From Diadema setosum (lineage: Eukaryota > Echinodermata > Echinoidea > Diadematoida > Diadematidae), in assembly GCA_033980235.1 (NCBI GenBank), contig CM067079.1, positions 29,449,647 through 29,513,646 on the forward strand: a stretch of DNA of 64,000 nucleotides, given 5' to 3'. Of the stretch, positions 54,464 through 64,000 are shown in pieces (positions within the stretch are counted from its first letter, which is position 1; each line of letters starts with the position of its first letter). A program made the translations under genes and the position numbers. Below the pieces are notes generated by a model. It worked only from the letters and a program-made list of their open reading frames with translations, was not told where the DNA came from and did not search any database.

Positions 54464-56444
54464 GTAGCCGATTAATGATGTGCTAATGCTTGATTAATGG
54501 AAACGAGCTAATCCTCTGAAAAAAAGTTGGATTTTTCTTTGCCAAACTCTTTGCCAAACACAAACTCTGTTTTACCATAATGAAAAGACATGGGCAGTAG
54601 AAAGTTAGTATTGTATTACCGTGATGAAAAGACAAGAGCAGTCGAAAGTAAAGTATTAAGAGGTCTGAATACAATATTCCTAATATTACATGGCAATATT
54701 TTAGCAGCTCTATAGCCATATTCTGATATTTTCAACCCAGATAGGACAAGGAGAGTGCTGTAAGATGGTATCAAGTTGGTCTCAAGGATACACAGTGTAC
54801 AGTGTAGTTTACTGAGTCTCCACTGCCACTGTTCGTTGGTGCAAGATTTTTTAAGCAGCTGGTCAATGGTAGTGACATTAGATATGGGCAACAAAAATAT
54901 GAATGGCTTAGGTGTATAGTAACTGCATGTGTACTTCAGTCACTTTATGCACACTTCGTTGTCAGATGAATATACCCATATTCACCCAAAAAGCCAAAGC
55001 ATCCTTTTTATTTATAAAATGTTTGTGTTATGTTAAGGTTTGTTTAAAACATATTTATACATCTTCAAGGAGCTGACGATGCAATTTTGACAGCATGATT
55101 TACATTAATTATGTTTGTATTCATATTTTATTGCCTACCTCTTGCTGTGCCTGTTGGCACCCTTAAAATGTAAAATTCCCTTGTTATTGAGAGCATTACA
55201 TACATGCTAATTTGTTGAAATGTGTATGGTCATGCTACGAGTGAATATCTGTACTGTAGAGTAATTTACACATGGACCAAAATGTGTCAGTGTGAGGTTC
55301 ACAGGAGTACTTGTGCCTACAATAGAGCCAAATGAAAGATTTTCGTGGTTGTTTTCAATTCATCCCAGTACTTCAAGAAATTAGGACAGAATTTGATTAT
55401 GGAGATCATTACTTATGGTTCTCTTTGTTCCAGTTGTATTACTCTTTTGTTACCAGATTGCGTTACGTTCTCCTTTTTTAAGCATACACCTTTTCTAGAA
55501 CCCGACGTACGTGTCCTAAATTTGTTGACTGCCCTAATAATCTATGTACTCTCACTCTAACTCTCCATGAACTCAATTACAGAAAGACAACTTATACATG
55601 CACAGAGTATCAATTCTGTGCCCATTTGAATTATTTCAAATCATTTTATTTCTGCATGTACCAATTACAGCATGTTGCCAAAGAGTACATAAGTACATAC
55701 ATGTATGTGTCAATGTATTATAAAAGTAATGATTCTCTTTCATCTGTCGTAAAGTACAATAATGTGAACCTAATTGTAATTGTGAGAGGTCACTTTGTTA
55801 TAGTCTTTCTCTCTCAAGTCAAAAAAAGAGGCTAAATCAAAGAGAAAAAAAAAAATAATGTGCCCCTCACAGAAATAAACATATACACTTATTCTATGGA
55901 TCAAGGAGAAATTTTCACATATCAAAAGATTTTCTTTCATCCCTTGGCATTGTGCTGATGTGAGGTTACCTGTATTCAACAAAAAATTCAAGGGCATTCC
56001 ATCCATAACTTTATTCATACAAAAATAGAATGTGAATTTGAAGTATTAGATGGGGAAAATGAGCATATCGGTCTTTGTTCATGAGTTGAAGACAACATGA
56101 GGAAGACTAGAGTACATGCCCCTCAAAATAAGTTCTGCAATTAGATTTTGATGTATCATACACTGTATTTCTGTTATGGTGGCATTAACTTCATTAGATA
56201 TGACCTCATAAGAAATCCTGATTAATTATCATAATAATGATATCTCACTTGTTAGAACTAGCTGTTTACTGTAAAGATAATAAATCAGACTTTCCTATGA
56301 TGTCACATTCAAATGAACTGATGCAGATTTATTAAAAGAAATATGATGCATCAAACTGGAAGTGCAGGACTTTTTTGAGGAGTATGATATGTTAACGGTT
56401 GTGTGAACCATGGTGCACATATAGGGTGCTACTTTTCTTTTTTA
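54464..56444. other. Downstream region, no further gene recognised
   Basis: May hold the 3' UTR of the transposase-like gene. AT-rich; frames of 67-92 codons on both strands lack domain or splice support. Confidence 0.45.
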
Positions 56445-56950
56445 ATCACTTGCCCAGTCAGACGAGAAGAGCTTCAAATTGTTGCAGAACTCTTGCCAGA
56501 ACGTGAATTTTACTCGCCTGAAAAGGAAGTCAAGAAATAAGAAACATATTTTGGAAAGCACTTGTAAGTCTGGGCTTAATAAGAAATACTCATTTGAAGA
56601 AACAGCATATGTTGATTGCCACGCTTAAATGCATTGGAGTTATAAACTTGATTTTATCAAGTTTTGTGTTGCAATACAGGAGGCCGAGGGCTTCTTCACA
56701 TACATGTTGGAAGGTTGCTGAAATGAAATTAAAGTGTGTTGCATCAGTAAACACTCATTTATCTTGGGGCTTTTGTATGTTTGACTTTGTGGGTTTGTGG
56801 GGGGGGGGGGGGGGGTTGGTGTGAAAAGAGGTGGCTGCAAAATTGATTTGCTTGTCCAATTTGGGTAAACAATTTTTGACACTGTGCCAAAACATTTGCC
56901 CTACTCCGGTTTTCACTTGCCCCTGGCAATCAGGCAAGTGCTTCAAGGGG
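56445..56950. mobile_element. Repeat family H (copy 2)
   Basis: TCACTTGCCCAGTCAGACGA at the left and TTGCCCCTGGCAATCAGGCA at the right, with CTTGCCAG and GCACTTGTAAGTCTGGGC blocks resembling 7180-7660 in opposite order. A G-run at 56800-56814 lies inside. Confidence 0.5.
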
Positions 56951-57494
56951 TATCTGACTGAGCCATGAATGTTTGCAAGTGTAGCGAATTCTAAAGAATT
57001 GCAGGGTTCGTTATCAGGTGCAATCAAATTCGCAAACAATTTTTTGTCATGGTAAACAATATTTCAGTGAAAAGGGTATCTCATCTTGACATTGTCTGTT
57101 TATTATCAGAAAGCTTCACTCATATGTTACTTGCATGTTTTGCTACCCAATGCATAATGCACATGTATGTATAAAGTATTTTTACAAGTACATGTATGAA
57201 AAGCACCATTTGGTAAATTCATGGAAACCTGAACATGTGCATTCATGTGGACAATAAAACTATTCAACAGGTATTTCTATTTCAGGAAAGTTTTTCAGAC
57301 TTGTTTCAACACATCTCTTCATGCTTCCCAGATACCTATGAAATGAACTATGATCGATAAATGTATTTGTTTAATTCTTTATTCTTATAATATTGTATAG
57401 TTTTTAGTTTAGAATTACTTTTATCATTTGTTTACTAAATTGTTTGTTTTTCTTTTATTTTGATATACATGTATACTGTATATGCGCAGTTGAC
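56951..57494. other. No feature recognised
   Basis: AT-rich, unassigned. Confidence 0.4.
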
Positions 57495-57684
57495 TACAGT
57501 GCACTCCTGTTATAAGGAACAAGGTTATAACAAAATTCCAGTTACAATGAAGTAAAAAATCAGGCCGCAACATTATCCATTCTATGTATCTCTATTGTTT
57601 ATTTGTTCGGTTATAACGAAATTTCGATATAATGAAAGAAAACTGCTGGTCCCAAGGACTTCGTTATAACCAGAGTCCACTGTA
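57495..57684. mobile_element. 190-bp MITE, TA-CAGTG termini with GTTATAA
   Basis: TACAGTGCACTCCTGTTATA at the left and GTTATAACCAGAGTCCACTGTA at the right are inverted with a few changes; TA at both ends. Tc1/mariner-type signature. Confidence 0.8.
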
Positions 57685-57910
57685 GTAAACGTGCAATATA
57701 AGTTCACAATATATCATTGTATGCTTCAAGACACAGTACATGTACCACAGAGCTACATCACAGTCAAACTTACTTATAAAGTGAAATCGCTGGGTGTGTA
57801 AGATTTTGAGGGGATATCCAAGTAATCAGTAATACATTTATTATAATAGAAAATATATCAGTGAATGTTTGCGCAAAATTGGACAAAGTTTGAGCTACAT
57901 TGGGCAATCT
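57685..57910. other. No feature recognised
   Basis: Short unassigned spacer. Confidence 0.4.
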
Positions 57911-58079
57911 GGGGGGCATTTCATGAAGGAACTTGTCGGATAAAATATCTGACAAGTCAATTATATCCGACAAGTTTTGAGAAATTCTTTAGTCTGATTG
58001 GCTGATTTCTCTGAACTTGTCGGATACAATTGACTTGTCGGACATTTTATCCGACAAGTTCCTTCATGAAATGCCCCCC
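57911..58079. mobile_element. 169-bp palindromic MITE, GGGGGGCATTTCATGAAGG ends
   Basis: The two arms of about 65 bases are inverse (GAACTTGTCGGATAAAAT, GACAAGTCAATT, TCCGACAAGTT), with a ~35-base centre. Non-coding. Confidence 0.9.
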
Positions 58080-58360
58080 TGTTCTAAAGTAATTGATTCT
58101 TAAAGTTGCAGTGTGCCATCACTGGATGACAGCAGTTAGTGATGTCACTGCAGAACAACATTACATGTAGATAAAATATAAACAGAATTTAACATTTCGT
58201 ACACTGTACATGTATTTTCGGATTTATAGCAAAATATAGGGGCACAGTACCTACCTCTTCCAGAAAGCTGGAGAAACAATTTTACCCTCAACATGTGTCA
58301 GTAACAAGTCACAAGAATTTGTAAATTTTATTTATTAAAAAAAAAAAAAAATTGTCTACA

Positions 58361-58412
58361 TATATATATATATATATATACAGTATATATGATATATATA
58401 TATGAATATATA
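58361..58412. repeat. (TA)n microsatellite
   Basis: TATATA runs broken by single-base changes. Confidence 0.9.
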
Positions 58413-58431
58413 TATTTTGTGAAATTCTAAT

Positions 58432-58618
58432 GTTTTCTTTACAGTGTTCTTCATACGTGACATCACAAACTGTAGCGGTCTTCACCAAAACTTTACAAAT
58501 TCATAACTTTTGAGCAGTCTGTCCAATTGTCCTCAAACTTTCACTGATGTGTTTTATTAGTATTGCTGCATTTGCTTAATCCACTCATGAATATATTTGG
58601 GTGAACTAGTTCTTTTAA
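58432..58618. mobile_element. Right half of a family L MITE
   Basis: CATACGTGACATCACAAACT, TCAAACTTTCACTGATGTGT, ATTGCTGCATTTGC and a TTCTTTTAA end match the right arm of 6605-7177. The left arm is absent. Confidence 0.7.
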
Positions 58619-59085
58619 CCCACTTCCATGATTGTCAGATACTATTGAGTTGCACATAACTAACTGATTGGTACAATATAAAAACAACAACACACATATA
58701 ATCTGAATGAATTGAGAGCAGGATTTGAACTGATTTTGACACAATTTTTCCTCTGTATGGGGATAAAACAGTAGTAAGAAAAAGTACCGCACCGAGCTGG
58801 CGTAATACCCGACTTTACATTGCCTGGTATTATGTGATTGATGAAACAGTTGTAATCAACTGAAAATAACCTGCATCACTGCCTTCCACACTAAAGTGGG
58901 CATTAAACAGAGGTAGGACTTTGTTTTGCACTGCTGGAATACAGAAGACGGATAACAGAGAATAGAGTTCATACAATGTATCTCACAACAGCAGCTTTAT
59001 TTGCCACCTACTACCACATGTAGTCCACTGCTGCATCGTTACATTATCATTTGGAAAGACACGTATCCTTGCTTGACACAGCCAG
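58619..59085. other. No feature recognised
   Basis: Unassigned AT-rich sequence. Confidence 0.4.
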
Positions 59086-59459
59086 TTAAAGGTCCTGTTT
59101 ACCTTTGGGAGCAGTGATTTAAAAAATGTTCAAGATATCACTTTTAATGCATATGTGTAGGTCACTTGTATCACAAAACATCCTACCATATAACATTTTT
59201 GCAAGAAAGCCCAAAAATAAAAGGAGATATCACTATTTTTCTCATTAAACCATAACTGTACAGTGTAGACAGTTTAGTCTGGAAACATTTTTATTATAAC
59301 TATTGTTCAAATTTCGTAAATTCAACAATACTTAGCATCGATTATACTAGTTCAAATTTTTACATTGGTTGTTTCTATCCCTAACTCACATTTTAGAAGT
59401 ATTTTGAAGCACTAATGCTGGGTTTTTGTTTCATCTGCAATGGTAAATCATGCCTTTAA
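59086..59459 (+). mobile_element. MITE family F, copy F4 (uninterrupted)
   Basis: TTAAAGGTCCTGTTTACCTT...GGTAAATCATGCCTTTAA, 374 bp. Reference empty site for A2 in F1 (TTTTTATTATAACTATTGTT). Confidence 0.85.
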
Positions 59460-59881
59460 TAGCCATTGATGGTCCGCTTACAGAGATTTTTATTTCTTCC
59501 AGTTTGTGTCTTAACCAACACTTGCTGCACACACAGATGCACAAACAAGGAGATGTAAATAACACAAAACAAAAAAGAGCCTTAGAATTCACTCACTTCA
59601 ATGGGCTCCTACCCAATATTATATATGCTTGAGTCATTTTTGTTAAATACATAATGTATTTAGAATTATTGTAACTGGGGTTAATACAATACCTGTAACA
59701 TTTAATTTTTTTTTGGACAATATCTGCAATTTGTACACATTATCTCTCAAGATCACATGTAGGTTTATTATCCTGTGTCCCTGATAAAGGCACTCGCTAT
59801 TTCTGAACAGAATAAGTTATGCACAAATACACATACATTGTACACTGTACAAATCTTACATAGAATTCAAGGATGTGGATC
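59460..59881. other. No feature recognised
   Basis: Unassigned. Confidence 0.4.
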
Positions 59882-60447
59882 TTAAAGGGAAGGTAAACCC
59901 AAAGAGCAATGTGGATTGAGTGAAAGCAGCAACATTAGTAGAACACATCAGTGAAAGTTTGAGGAAAATCGGACAATCGATGCAAAAGTTATGAATTTTT
60001 AAAGTTTTGGTGTTGGAACCGCTGGATGAGGAGACTACTAGAGGATATGACGTATGAGTGGACAACAATACAAAGAAAATATAAAGGAAATTCAACAAAA
60101 ATTCATTTTTCTAGAATTATGAAAGAGCAATGGACCAACCGCTTTCAGAAAGCAGGGGGAATAATTGCTACCCTTAACATGAGTCAATATCAAGTTGATG
60201 AAATTTGTAATTTTCATGAAAAATGGATTTTTGTATTATTTTCTTTATATTTTCTTGGTATTGTTGTCCACTCATACGTCATAACCTCTAGTAGTCTCCT
60301 CATCCAGCGGTTCCAACACCAAAACTTTAAAAATTCATAACTTTTGCATCGATTGTCCGATTTTCTTCAAATTTTCACTAATGTGTTCTACTAATGCTGC
60401 TGCTTTCACTCAATCCACATTGCTCTTGGGGTTTATCTTCCCTTTAA
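59882..60447. mobile_element. Long-TIR MITE, family L (intact copy)
   Basis: TTAAAGGGAAGGTAAACCCA at the left and its inverse at the right. The arms are about 185 bases and nearly identical (shared GGATGAGGAGACTACTAGAG). The centre is ~190 bases. No transposase; reference for the broken copy at 8054. Confidence 0.9.
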
Positions 60448-60689
60448 GCAAAAAGCGCAAAAGCTACAACATGTATTTCTAATACTTTCAAGAGGTCTAT
60501 TTGGAAGATCTTGGTGTATGTATGATGTAGTAGTGAAGAATAAAGGAAACTACAAAATGATGTAATGATTTTATGACATTATTAGCAATGGCACTGAAAT
60601 TGCATCATAGAAATTGTGAAAATGTGTCAATTCCACTGGCACAAAACTGTACAAATACAGCAGTGCATAAAAAAGAACTAGAAAAGTAC

Positions 60690-61075
60690 TTGTTGCGTGC
60701 AAACCTTTGCCAAGCAGCTCATTTCCATCCATACACACATGCTGCAAAATCGCCCATTTCCCAATACAGTGTATAGAAGTCTTTTGTTTATGTCATCAGC
60801 TTCCAGCTACACAGCCGCAGTGCCTCGCCTGAGCAGAGCACCACTTGGAGCGTGTATGCAAACCTCAAATATGCACAGCTTGAAATTAATTGACCCTGTC
60901 TACAAAAAAATTTTAAAGTCCTTCAAAATCCATAAAAATTCCTGGATCACTACCAAAATTGAATCATCTGTTCCTCCAGTCATTATCATCTCTTCACCCA
61001 GATCTGTCAGCAACTTTTTGAGTTATTTTGCAAACAGACAAACAAACCAACACCGATGAAAACATAACATCCAGC
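60690..61075 (+). repeat. Dispersed repeat J (copy 2)
   Basis: Ordered matches to 17880-18320, ending CAACACCGATGA...GATGGAGTA. The 120-codon frame at 60697-61059 is not considered coding. Confidence 0.55.
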
Positions 61076-61133
61076 CTTGATGGAGTAAAATATAATTACA
61101 ATCACATCTAAGAAAATAGACTCACAAATAATA

Positions 61134-61354
61134 TACTGGTATACGCCAAATATTTCGCGAGGATTTTATTTTTGCAAATTTTGCGAGTCGGGTGCTATTC
61201 GTGAAATTAAAGACACGCGAAAATAATGACTCTGGTCCCGATACGAATGTGATGTATATGAACACATTTCTCCGTTCAGTACAGTACTCCGAAAATCGTT
61301 GGGAAGTCCCTACTCGCAAAAATTTAGACTCGCTAAATATATGACGTTTACAGT
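61134..61354. mobile_element. 221-bp MITE with TACTG...ACGCCAAATATTTCGCGAGG ends
   Basis: Left TACTGGTATACGCCAAATAT and right ATATATGACGTTTACAGTA are imperfect inverses. The interior has TTCGCGA/TCGCAAA motifs. It lies just beyond the GSR stop codon; a minus-strand AATAAA (61165-61170) falls inside it and could serve as the GSR polyadenylation signal. Confidence 0.75.
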
Positions 61355-61460
61355 ATTCAATTCTGTTGGACTAAGCATCTGATTTATGATGCTATTGGGG
61401 TTCATGTTCATCATTTTACTGCATATGTCGAGAGACGAATATGAAGGTAGTAGGTTCTGT

Positions 61461-61610
61461 TTAGCGCATTGTCACAAGTTCTTCGGACGAGGTTGGGTGG
61501 ATCGCGACGGTGTCATCAAACTGGGCCTTGGTGGCCCCCATCTTGACGGCTACGGAGAATCCCTGGAGCATCTCATCACACGCCAGTCCCTGCATGTGGA
61601 GACCAACAAC
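61461..61610 (-). CDS. GSR: GSR terminal coding exon
   Basis: 150 bp, 49 codons plus TAA. Acceptor CCTCCCAG|GTTGTTGG. Encodes [18 protein letters not shown] through [12 protein letters not shown]. Confidence 0.92.
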   Translation of the reverse strand, partial: VVGLHMQGLACDEMLQGFSVAVKMGATKAQFDDTVAIHPTSSEELVTMR

Positions 61611-61700
61611 CTGGGAGGAAGGGAGAAGAGGGCGGGGTTATAACTTTCACACCTGTTACTGGACTAACATCAGCAATGCATACCGCACAATGTCAAAGGT

Positions 61701-61744
<44 letters not shown>

Positions 61745-64000
61745 GACCATGACCTACTCCTTTAAGCTTAATACAAGAAAATGCAAAACTTGTGTATACA
61801 TAATGTATACTGACTTCACTCACTGGATCTTTATTCTTGTTGAAAATTGCAAGGGGAAGAGAAGTGGGGGATGTATCGATCAAAGATTTTAAACTGTTCC
61901 CGACAGCCACCCAAATGGCGAATTTTGTTCAGAGAGCTGCGATTGTTGCTGCAAGGAACACTTTGCAGCCACTGAATAAATATTCTTGCGTTTTACTCTG
62001 CGGTCATCACCCTTTTCCAAAGACATCTTTGCCCAAACATTTCATCTGCTGATGCATTTATACTCTCAGAAAGTCCATCAGAAAGTCCAATCTCTCTCTC
62101 TCTCTCTCTCTTATACAGAGAGAGAAGGGAGGAATGAGTTGTCTAATCTCATTACCCTTCAAATATTTAAATTGCGCTGCATTAAAGGCCTAATCACTGT
62201 CAAGTTATTGTCAATCATGTCTGCAGAATATGGGGGATCTCAGAAGAATTGATAAGATTTCTGCTTGTGCAGGTAAGCAATGAATGCAATTCACCTGTAA
62301 TTAAATTCATTCTGTCTTTCGCTGTCACATATGAGCTTATCTAGGGTTTTCTGAGAAGAGCTTACCAGAAATGACTAAGCTTATAAAATCAAAATTAAAA
62401 AAAAAATTATTCATATTCAAAGTGGACTAAATCCAATTGGCCCACGCTGGGTGATATGTAAGTTGGGAAGGGCTGCATATATGAACATAGAATCTGAACA
62501 TAGATTTTGTTTTGTTTGATCACATCTTTTTTGTTTTCTTTAAATTGGATTTAAAACTACAACAAATATATGCAATGTTTCTGTGTCTATCATTTCATTT
62601 CATTCCCATTACCTTCATCATCACCACCATCACTTTCATATCACATTTTTTTTCCTCATCATTACCCTGTTGTCATCATCATAATTCACTTTATTTCTAT
62701 TCGTATTAATGCAACAGAATATAAAACATGATGCATTTACAGTGCACTATATTCAGTAGTATTTCCCCATTCCACTAAACATATTGGATATGTGTATTTA
62801 TATAAATAGGTCCCTGGGATGCCATACGTTCAAGCTTTTTCTTACAGTGGCAGTCCTTCTTCTGCATAATTTCTCAGGTAATTTTTTGGAAGTTTGGTAA
62901 AACGATAAATATAAAACATCAATTCAGGAGATGGGGAAAAAACAAACAAGGAAAAAGTAGAAATTACGCGGTGCGTAATATATGTCCCCGCCGGAAGTAG
63001 CATTTTGTAGCAAAATGTACAATATAGGTCAAAGGTCAAAGAAGTCAAAGGTCAAAATTCTGTGTAGAAGTTTTAAAGCCCTCACCTAGTGCCATCACAT
63101 AAAGCAAACGGAATCGAAATCGGGTTAGAAATGGCGAAGGAGTAGCATTTTGTAGCCAATGTACGTGTACAATATAAGTAAAAAATCAAGGTCAAAGGTC
63201 AAAGAAGTCAAAGGTCAAAATTCTGTGCAGAAGTTTTGAAGCCCTCAAATAGTGCCATCACATAAAACAAATGGAATCGAAATCGGGTTAGAAATGGCGA
63301 AGAAGTAGCATTTTGTAGCAAAATGTACAATAGTTGTACATGTACAGGTCAGAAATCAAGGTCAAAGGTCAAAATTCTGTGTAGAAGTTTTGAAGCCTTC
63401 ACCTACAATTGTAGTGCCATCACATAAAGCAAACAGAATCAAATTCTGTGTAGAAGTTTCAAAGCTCCCATGGAGTGCTATCATATAAAGCAAACAGAAT
63501 CAAAATTGGCTCATAAATGACAGAGAAGTAGCAAATTGAACATTTTGATCACACACGGACGCACACACAGACAGACGGACGCACGGACGCACGGACACAC
63601 ACACGTATGGAGCCTGTTTCATAGTCCCCTGCTGGAACTCGTTCGGCGGGGACAAAAATGGACGTAAGGTGATGCCTACCTTCTCCTCTGGTCCTGCACA
63701 GACAAGTTTCATCCTCGTTTTCTGCTCCCTTTCCGTCATGGCAAAGTACAGGTTTCGAAAGGTCGACTTGTACACCTTGATATTATCTGCTCCAAACTTT
63801 GCAATGGCCTCCGCTTGAAAAGAGATCAAGAAAAATTATATTAGTATGTTAGATTACATGAACAATGTCATATCAGGCGCGGTGGAGCACCCCAATTTGC
63901 ATCTCATTATCGCCCCGTTCTATTTGAATTTCCAACGGGCATCCACGGCTGCCCGAAACTGAGTGCATGAAAAAGTCAAATCTTTACCTTCTCCTTGTGC
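61461..64000 (-). CDS. GSR: Glutathione reductase, C-terminal three coding exons (partial)
   Basis: Coding segments on the minus strand are 64000-63988 (partial), 63813-63680 and 61610-61461; phases join as [12 protein letters not shown] and [12 protein letters not shown]. The protein is the dimerisation domain of the flavoenzyme that uses NADPH to reduce oxidised glutathione in cytosol and mitochondria. Diagnostic residues are [45 protein letters not shown] and the end [15 protein letters not shown]. The His and Glu of HPTSSEE complete the active site of the partner subunit. Ending at ...TMR without a GCUG tail separates it from thioredoxin reductase. The active-site CVNVGC and the FAD/NADPH domains lie past the window edge. 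No frameshift seen. Confidence 0.92.
61701..61742. repeat. (GT)n microsatellite
   Basis: About 20 GT units in the GSR intron. Confidence 0.95.
62957..63654 (+). mobile_element. Hairpin-ended element family C, copy C2
   Basis: GTAGAAATTACGCGGTGCGT (perfect TTACGC/GCGTAA hairpin) then TATGTCCCCGCCGG, three to four decayed 158-bp units with GGTCAAAGGTCA, an ACGG/ACAC tract at 63553-63604, and an end hairpin with CGGCGGGGAC. Shorter and more diverged than C1. Confidence 0.85.
63680..63813 (-). CDS. GSR: GSR penultimate coding exon
   Basis: 134 bp. Acceptor CTTTTCAAG|CGGAGGCC, donor GAGAAG|GTAGGC. Encodes [16 protein letters not shown], then [18 protein letters not shown] and PEEK. Confidence 0.92.
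63988..64000 (-). CDS. GSR: GSR exon fragment at window edge
   Basis: Donor GGAGAAG|GTAAAG on the minus strand. The 13 visible bases read AQGE in the frame required by the next exon. Confidence 0.75.

Larger units (their letters stand above)
61611..63679 (-). other. Last GSR intron
   Basis: 2069 bp. Contains (GT)n at 61701-61742, a (TC)n at 62091-62111 and element C2 (62957-63654), which stops 26 bp from the exon's donor. Confidence 0.85.

Noticed and set aside
62000..62280. Plus-strand exon ending at CAG|GTAAGC (62272)
   Set aside because: Single donor-like signal inside the GSR intron on the opposite strand, no supporting frame or acceptor.

Overview
This is a window of animal nuclear DNA, AT-rich and packed with repeats. 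It has intron-rich genes, no operons, many short inverted-repeat elements, non-LTR retrotransposon remnants, microsatellites and poly-A/T/G tracts. The mix of repeats (GGTCAAAGGTCA arrays, TTCGGATTAACG palindromes, TTAA- or TA-flanked palindromic MITEs) resembles marine invertebrates. An echinoderm seems most likely, but this is inference and no species marker was seen.

Two protein-coding genes can be read with confidence. (1) A plus-strand, five-coding-exon gene at 27636-54463 encodes an 862-residue P-element/THAP9-type transposase-like protein. All splice phases agree and no stop interrupts it. It starts with a C4 zinc-finger-like module instead of a recognisable THAP domain. It has Gly at residue 431, where the family normally has the first catalytic Asp (the DEM motif). 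A CpG-rich segment with a strong splice donor at 26072/26073 is a plausible promoter and 5' UTR exon. (2) The last three coding exons of glutathione reductase (GSR) lie on the minus strand at 61461-64000; the rest of the gene is beyond the right edge.

Layout: 1-18 kb holds repeats, a LINE 3' fragment, hairpins and a few weak exon or ORF candidates. 18.3-18.95 kb is CpG-rich and may be a minus-strand promoter with a first exon. 19.1-20.0 kb is a 5'-truncated LINE with a 17-bp target-site duplication. 20-25.4 kb holds MITEs and low-complexity DNA. 25.9-54.5 kb is the transposase-like gene. Its third intron (18.4 kb) holds a 15.9-kb element bounded by perfect 28-bp inverted termini, with tandem arrays of a ~71-bp unit in opposite orientation near the two ends and several other elements nested inside. 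54.5-61.4 kb holds MITEs, and 61.4-64 kb is GSR.

The main repeat observation is that four otherwise different families (A: three copies, B: one, C: two, D: one) share one architecture. Each has a 5' end of the form TAGA(A/G)AT, then a short hairpin, a subterminal motif, internal tandem units, a simple repeat, and a 3' hairpin that inverts the subterminal motif. This resembles the Helentron-like non-autonomous elements (pearl/CvE, DINE-1), and the window shows several of them nested in datable order.
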